Below are positions 5,194-8,699 of a DNA stretch of 8,699 bases, piece by piece. A program made the translations under genes and the position numbers. Under the pieces are notes generated by a model, which was given only the letters and a program-made list of their open reading frames with translations, did no database searches and was not told the origin of the DNA. How positions within the stretch are numbered: the stretch's first letter is position 1; every line of letters begins with the position of its first letter. The DNA comes from Nitrospinaceae bacterium (GTDB lineage: Bacteria > Nitrospinota > Nitrospinia > Nitrospinales > VA-1), in contig JAPYPK010000059.1 of assembly GCA_029937655.1 (NCBI GenBank), positions 1-8,699 on the forward strand, read 5' to 3'.

Positions 5194-6996
5194 TTATTTT
5201 TCCAGACTAATTAGGAGTTCAGTGGTCTCATCAATCAAACAGTGATTTTTATGAACTACGACCGGCATGTATTGTATGGACTCTATTTTCTCCAGTAATT
5301 TTTTTATTGCGAAAATTTTATCGTCTGTAAAGATATTTTTATTTAACCTTTCCCCCACTTCTTTTGACGTGAAAGCAGTTCCCTGTAGGTTTAGCTTGTC
5401 ACCTATGTATTCACGAATTATTTGCGATAATTCACGAACAGAATCTTTTGGTTCTGGGTTAGAGACGGATAATTGGTTGAGTTTTTTTATGGCTTTGCGG
5501 TGTGCTACTTGCCGTCTGGAATACGACATGTCCTCATTCATTTTGTGGTTATAACGGATGTATCCAGCTGCAATTAAATATATTATGATTGGAAATATAA
5601 TCCAAAGCATGTAAATCATTCGCTGACTCTGATCGAATCTGACACGTTTGAAATCATCAACTCGGGTATGTATTGGGAGGATGTCTCGAGCTAATATTGC
5701 TACGGTTGAACCTTTTTGCTGCGTAGGTGCCGTTTTCGATTGAACAAGGTTTAGGTTTTCCGTTCTAGTTCCTGGTTTTATTGTGAGGCGGATTGGGTTG
5801 GTTGATATAGTACTGTATCTGTTTTTATCTGGGTCAAAATAATTTAGAGAAATCGAGGGAATAGTTTGCTTCCCTGTTGTAAAAGGTACTAACGCAAATT
5901 TAAATATTTTTTCCCCTCCTATTTGGTTCCCATGAATTGATTTCTTTAATATCGGTTGATCTGGATAAATTTTAAATTGATCACCTAGATTGAGATTTGT
6001 GAGCGACACATCCATTACATTTCCTATTCCAGAAACAGTAATTGTTAGAGTGGTCGTATCTCCGGCATCAAAACTTTCTTTGCCAACCGTGGCGGTTATG
6101 GAGAATTGGCCAACAAGATTTTTAAATTCTCTTGGCTTGCCTTTTTTTGGTAGAGGTTTTGTTTCTAATTTAATTGGTTTTGTTGAAAAAATTTTATGCT
6201 TACTTTGTGTGGTCCTACCAAAAAACGGATCATTGAAAAACCTCGCGAATGGATCTCTCTGTCGATTTGTTTGTGTTCGATGTATAAGGTCAAGTTCCAT
6301 CATTGAAGGTGGAATTGTTGATTCTCCTGTTTTTATTGGAAATAATGCAATGGATACTTCGTCTACATCGTAGGCTATTTCATTGATGACTCTTGTGTAA
6401 CGCTTCGCCTTCCCTAAATTTTCTTTCCGGAAAAAAGATTCGTCATAGGGCATGCTAAGGTTTAAATTCCTTGCTTCTGTTTTACGAAACAACTTAAACG
6501 TGTAGACAATTTGTTCGTTTAAGTATGGAGTAGTTTTTGAAATACTTGTTTCCGTATAAACAGATCTATTTTTATTTGGTTTAATGGGGTTAAGTTTTTT
6601 TATCGTTACCGTAATCGGATCTGACTGATAATTAGAGCCAGCTAAATTCATTATTACTGGGCCAATTATTAAATCACCTTCGATTTTTGGAGTAAGTAAA
6701 TACTTGTGAGTGGTAGACACCTGCATGTCAGAATTAAAAATATGGGTGGATGACTGAGTCCCAGTTGACCTTACGTTAAAATTTATAAGTGGAGGTAAAT
6801 TAGGAATCGGTGGATTGCGCACCCCACTGATTTTGATTGATAGTTCAAGGGAGTCCTCTATTGTGAGTTGGTTTTTATCGACAGAAGTAGATAATTGTAT
6901 GTTCGACGAAAAACTCGTCACAGGAATAAATATAAAAATTAGGATAGCTGGGACTGTCGGCCAGGAATGTAGTTTTGTTTTTGGAGTATTTTGCAT
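5194..6996 (-). CDS. batD: BatD-like 'oxygen tolerance' membrane protein
   Basis: A 600-residue protein of usual BatD length. The signal peptide covers about 1-31 (core VPAILIFIFIPVTSF). A large periplasmic region (32-455) of repeated beta-rich Ig-like modules follows, each with the family pattern of Asp/Glu-rich strand, G-x-G and T-I-P turn: ISGVRNPPIPNLPPL near 57-71, ETSISKTTPYLNEQIVYTF near 149-167, and VGKESFDAGDTTTLTITVSG near 304-323. The motif RDPFARFFNDPFFGR (247-261) is a familiar BatD landmark. One transmembrane helix (about 459-479) leads to a cytoplasmic helical domain of about 120 residues containing LSQIIREYIGDKLNL. It starts 7 nt after batC and ends 2 nt before batE. Bat systems are thought to act with MoxR ATPase and the VWA proteins BatA and BatB, none of which is encoded in this window. 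Confidence 0.93.
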   Translation of the reverse strand: MQNTPKTKLHSWPTVPAILIFIFIPVTSFSSNIQLSTSVDKNQLTIEDSLELSIKISGVRNPPIPNLPPLINFNVRSTGTQSSTHIFNSDMQVSTTHKYLLTPKIEGDLIIGPVIMNLAGSNYQSDPITVTIKKLNPIKPNKNRSVYTETSISKTTPYLNEQIVYTFKLFRKTEARNLNLSMPYDESFFRKENLGKAKRYTRVINEIAYDVDEVSIALFPIKTGESTIPPSMMELDLIHRTQTNRQRDPFARFFNDPFFGRTTQSKHKIFSTKPIKLETKPLPKKGKPREFKNLVGQFSITATVGKESFDAGDTTTLTITVSGIGNVMDVSLTNLNLGDQFKIYPDQPILKKSIHGNQIGGEKIFKFALVPFTTGKQTIPSISLNYFDPDKNRYSTISTNPIRLTIKPGTRTENLNLVQSKTAPTQQKGSTVAILARDILPIHTRVDDFKRVRFDQSQRMIYMLWIIFPIIIYLIAAGYIRYNHKMNEDMSYSRRQVAHRKAIKKLNQLSVSNPEPKDSVRELSQIIREYIGDKLNLQGTAFTSKEVGERLNKNIFTDDKIFAIKKLLEKIESIQYMPVVVHKNHCLIDETTELLISLEK

Positions 6997-7003
6997 AAAT
7001 CGT

Positions 7004-7795
7004 TTACCAGTCGTTTCCCTGATAGGTAAAAAGAGATTTCATTTCAAGAGCTTGCTTTCTTTGAAACTGTTTCAGATCTTCCGTTAGCACACTTAACCTT
7101 TGTTCTGCTTCCTCTTTAGTCATTTTGCCAGAAGCGGTTTCTGTTTTTTTTGCGGGATTATTTTGATTTTGTTTTTTTTTATGATTAGGTGGTTCCTTGT
7201 TTGATGGGGTATTTTCTTTTGTCTTTTTATTAGATTGTCTCTCCTTATCATTTCCTTTTTTTTTCTTTTCGCTAGAGTTTTTTTGACCTTCTTTGTTTTT
7301 TTTAGATTTATCTTGGTTTTGTTTTTTTTTCTTTTTCTTTATTTGTTCACGAACAAATTCCAGGTTGAATTTTGAATCCATATCACTAGGGTCGAGTTCT
7401 AGTGCCTTCTTGTAAGCCACGATGGATTCTTCTAACTTGTTCATTCTAAAAAGAACATTGCCCATGTTGTAGTTAGTATTTTGATTCATAGATGAGTCGG
7501 GCTTTTGTTCTATTAATCTAGAGTAATTTTGTAGTGCTTTTTCATAATCACCCTGTTTGTAGAGGCTATTACCAAGATTGTAGGAAATTTTAGGGTCGTT
7601 AGGTTTTTCTTGATGTGCTTTATAAAATTTTTTACTTGCTTGATTATATTTCTGTTTTTGGTATAACTCGACCCCTTCCATAGCGGTTCCGTCAACTCCT
7701 AAAGCTGAGGCAATTACGGGACAAAAGACGATCCAGATAGCTAGTAGGTATTTATTAAATAACCTGAAAAATTGAAATTTAAAAAAAAATATCAT
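7004..7795 (-). CDS. batC: BatC-like TPR protein with lysine-rich tail
   Basis: From ATG at 7795 this gives 263 residues with an N-terminal signal or anchor ending IASA-LG (about residue 31). A TTG at 7834 would add 13 residues; neither start has a strong Shine-Dalgarno, and the ATG leaves the hydrophobic segment better placed. About three and a half TPR units follow (residues 38-147 from the ATG), with typical YNLGNSLYKQGDYEKAL and YNMGNVLFRMNKLEESI repeats ending ALELDPSD. Next comes a low-complexity lysine/asparagine/glutamine linker of about 65 residues with 25 lysines, then a short helical C-terminus ending GNDW, like the end of BatB/BatC proteins. TPRs are protein-binding scaffolds; here the likely partners are BatD, BatE and the VWA proteins. 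It is the first gene of the batCDE unit and faces tatA across about 300 nt. Confidence 0.85.
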   Translation of the reverse strand: MIFFFKFQFFRLFNKYLLAIWIVFCPVIASALGVDGTAMEGVELYQKQKYNQASKKFYKAHQEKPNDPKISYNLGNSLYKQGDYEKALQNYSRLIEQKPDSSMNQNTNYNMGNVLFRMNKLEESIVAYKKALELDPSDMDSKFNLEFVREQIKKKKKKQNQDKSKKNKEGQKNSSEKKKKGNDKERQSNKKTKENTPSNKEPPNHKKKQNQNNPAKKTETASGKMTKEEAEQRLSVLTEDLKQFQRKQALEMKSLFTYQGNDW

Positions 7796-7894
7796 AATTA
7801 AATCATACAAAAACCTGACGTTATTTTCTACCAAACTTTATAAAAATGATCATGTTTTAAATATTTTAGATAAGGGTAATATGAATATCTACAA

Positions 7895-7923
7895 TGAATA
7901 TTTACCTAGTTGGTGTATGACAA
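7895..7923 (-). promoter_or_regulatory. Candidate promoter for batCDE
   Basis: The minus strand shows TTGTCA at 7918-7923 (5 of 6 matches to a -35), a 17-nt spacer, and a poor -10, TATTCA, at 7895-7900. The -10 falls inside the ATGAATAT direct repeat. Transcription would start about 95 nt before the batC ATG. The weak -10 may mean activation by a regulator, or may mean the true promoter is elsewhere in this AT-rich tract. Confidence 0.28.
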
Positions 7924-7976
7924 GCAGGCAATTGGATCTTTGTTTCTTAGTATGTTCTTACCACCTTTCTTTTCCC

Positions 7977-8004
7977 TTGTGTTTCGGTACATAAAAGATA
8001 TAAA
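7977..8004 (+). promoter_or_regulatory. Candidate promoter for tatA
   Basis: TTGTGT (7977-7982), a 16-nt spacer and TATAAA (7999-8004) form a plausible sigma-70-type promoter about 85 nt before the tatA ribosome site. A perfect TATAAT at 8022-8027 is an alternative -10, but its -35 region is poor. The AT-rich background makes such matches common, so this is a low-confidence call. Confidence 0.3.
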
Positions 8005-8063
8005 ATTACTATAAATGATATTATAATTTTAAAATGAGCTTTCATGTTATTTATCCAATTTTG

Positions 8064-8077
8064 AAAGTGAGCACTTT
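8064..8077. promoter_or_regulatory. Inverted repeat next to the tatA ribosome-binding site
   Basis: AAAGTG-AG-CACTTT is a perfect 6-bp inverted repeat with a 2-nt centre. It ends 3 nt before the GGAGG Shine-Dalgarno (8081-8085) of tatA. A 2-nt loop is too small for a good RNA hairpin, so a dimeric DNA-binding protein site is the more natural reading. Its position downstream of the likely start site would suit repression. A chance palindrome cannot be ruled out. Confidence 0.3.
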
Positions 8078-8095
8078 ACTGGAGGATTTTTTCTT

Positions 8096-8467
8096 ATGAT
8101 GGGAATTGGATTTCCGGAGTTGATGATCATACTTGTCATTATCATGATCATTTTCGGGGCGGGTAAACTGCCTGAAATTGGAAGTGCATTTGGGCGGAGC
8201 ATAAAAAACTTTAAGTCTTCAATGAAAGAGGCGCAAGAAGGAGATGCAATAGAGGGCGAGGATAGTAAACCCGGAGAGCTTGCCGAGGCAAACCCTGACT
8301 TGGAGAATATGACAGAACAAGAGAAAGAGGCGTACCTCCGAAAGAAAGCTGAAGAAGAGGGTGAAGCAAAGGATAAGCAGATGAAAGATGAGGCAGAAAT
8401 GTTTACGTCGTCTTTACCCAGAAAAGGATCCTATGATTACAGCAAGGATCAAGAAAACAAAGCTTGA
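8096..8467 (+). CDS. tatA: TatA-like twin-arginine translocase subunit
   Basis: A 123-residue protein with the TatA/TatE signature. A short N-terminal transmembrane helix (about 5-21) is preceded by GFPEL and followed by the hinge F20-G21-A-G-K-L-P-E-I-G. An amphipathic helix follows, about 28-46 (AFGRSIKNFKSSMKEAQ). Residue 8 is Glu, the residue usual at this point in E. coli TatB where TatA has Gln, but the FGAGKLPE hinge and helix favour TatA or a dual-function subunit. The C-terminal tail (47-123) is long and strongly charged for a TatA, ending in Lys/Asp-rich sequence. TatA polymerises to pass folded, often cofactor-bearing proteins across the inner membrane with TatC, which is not encoded here. 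The start is the first of two adjacent ATGs, 10 nt after a strong GGAGG (8081-8085). The gene stands alone and ends at a strong terminator. Confidence 0.92.
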   Translation: MMGIGFPELMIILVIIMIIFGAGKLPEIGSAFGRSIKNFKSSMKEAQEGDAIEGEDSKPGELAEANPDLENMTEQEKEAYLRKKAEEEGEAKDKQMKDEAEMFTSSLPRKGSYDYSKDQENKA

Positions 8468-8510
8468 TCCTCTTGGTAGTATATTAAAGATAATCTCCCC
8501 ACAGATAACG

Positions 8511-8547
8511 AAAAAACCCGTTTGGCAATCAGCCTAGCGGGTTTTTT
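8511..8547 (+). terminator. Strong rho-independent terminator after tatA, probably bidirectional
   Basis: AAAAAACCCG (8511-8520) pairs perfectly over 10 bp with CGGGTTTTTT (8538-8547). Inside the loop, GGC (8524-8526) can also pair with GCC (8532-8534). The stem ends in a T-run, continuing TATTTTA, on the plus strand. The A-run on the 5' side gives a T-run on the other strand, so the same element can end transcription of the convergent minus-strand gene entering from the right. It starts 43 nt after the tatA stop. Confidence 0.9.
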
Positions 8548-8594
8548 ATTTTAGATTAAAAAAGTTATAAGAAAATATTCATAGTAAGTTGAAG

Positions 8595-8699
8595 TCATTC
8601 GGACCATGGTTCTTTTAAATTATCTATGGTCCAAACTGACCATCCATCCATATCTTTATAGATTCCTTGAGTGTAGAAGTTAAAAGGATCAAAGAAACG
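8595..8699 (-). CDS. C-terminal fragment of an unidentified minus-strand gene (cut by window edge)
   Basis: The minus strand is open from the window edge for 34 codons, down to a TGA at 8595-8597. The peptide reads RFFDPFNFYTQG, then IYKDMDGWSVWTIDN and LKEPWSE. It is rich in aromatic residues, and the other frames here are broken by stops, as expected for the true end of a gene converging on tatA. The bidirectional terminator at 8511-8547 lies about 48 nt beyond the stop and could serve it. The fragment is too short to name a family, and its N-terminal part lies outside the window. Confidence 0.55.
   Translation of the reverse strand, partial: RFFDPFNFYTQGIYKDMDGWSVWTIDNLKEPWSE

Larger units (their letters stand above)
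7796..8095. other. Divergent intergenic region between batC and tatA
   Basis: Very AT-rich, with frequent stops in all frames and no convincing gene or structured RNA. It must hold the promoters of both batC (minus) and tatA (plus). It contains a direct repeat ATGAATAT at 7881-7888 and 7894-7901 (13-nt period, about one helical turn) and an inverted repeat at 8064-8077. The pyrimidine-rich stretch 7961-7980 has no assignable role. No trace of batA or batB is visible here. Confidence 0.7.

Noticed and set aside
5990..6373. A 127-codon open frame on the plus strand inside batD
   Set aside because: It lies wholly opposite a confidently identified batD coding region and has no ribosome site, domain or sensible composition. 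It is a shadow of the real gene.
7881..7994. A 37-codon plus-strand frame (MNIYNEYLPSWCMTSRQ...) preceded by AAGGG at short distance
   Set aside because: Short, with a spacing of only 4 nt to the purine run. It overlaps the expected promoter zone, and its composition is Cys/Leu/Ser-rich with no domain or signal pattern. Conservation in relatives would be needed to call it.
7796..8095. Possible remnant of batB upstream of batC
   Set aside because: Neither strand shows a VWA-type MIDAS motif (DxSxS) or any extended open frame. The tract is AT-rich noncoding DNA.
8601..8632. Inverted repeat GGACCAT ... ATGGTCC (7 bp arms, 18-nt loop) as a possible terminator
   Set aside because: It lies within the 3' coding end of the right-edge gene, has no T-run on either strand, and a much stronger terminator sits nearby at 8511-8547.

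Overview
The window is an AT-rich stretch from a Gram-negative bacterium. It encodes a muropeptide permease, Sec signal peptides, an outer-membrane beta-barrel, a lipoprotein, a Tat translocase subunit and a BatC-BatD-BatE set, all of which imply an inner membrane, a periplasm and an outer membrane. The gene mix would suit a low-GC proteobacterium or a relative (SAR324- or Nitrospinota-like lineages would fit), but that placement is an inference and nothing here fixes the taxon. There are no RNA genes, CRISPR arrays, insertion sequences or other mobile-element signs.

Layout, left to right. (1) Plus strand, 3-958: the C-terminus of an AmpG-type permease, overlapping by ATGA with a YqiA-like alpha/beta hydrolase. 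(2) Minus strand, read from 4305 down to 966: five genes for exported proteins. These are a small His/Cys-rich periplasmic protein, a Met-rich outer-membrane beta-barrel with a CCxHC motif at its mature N-terminus, a mini c-type haem lipoprotein, a TlpA/ResA-like thioredoxin and a LolA-like unknown protein. The last four are closely packed (4-12 nt gaps from the barrel onward). (3) Minus strand, read from about 7795 down to 4430: batC, batD and batE with gaps of 7 and 2 nt. (4) A roughly 300-nt divergent intergenic region. (5) Plus strand, 8096-8467: tatA, ending at a strong bidirectional terminator (8511-8547). (6) The C-terminal end of an unidentified minus-strand gene running off the right edge.

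How the parts may work together. The 966-4305 cluster is the least conventional part. Every product carries an export signal, and together they offer His, Cys and Met metal-ligand clusters, a haem site, a thiol-disulfide enzyme and an outer-membrane barrel. The most economical reading is an envelope module for handling a soft metal (copper is the first candidate) or for thiol/haem chemistry. This is inference from motifs and context; no member is a canonical copper-resistance protein. The bat genes encode envelope proteins linked in other bacteria to stress tolerance. Here they lack the usual upstream moxR-batA-batB, because batC is the first gene after a divergent promoter region.
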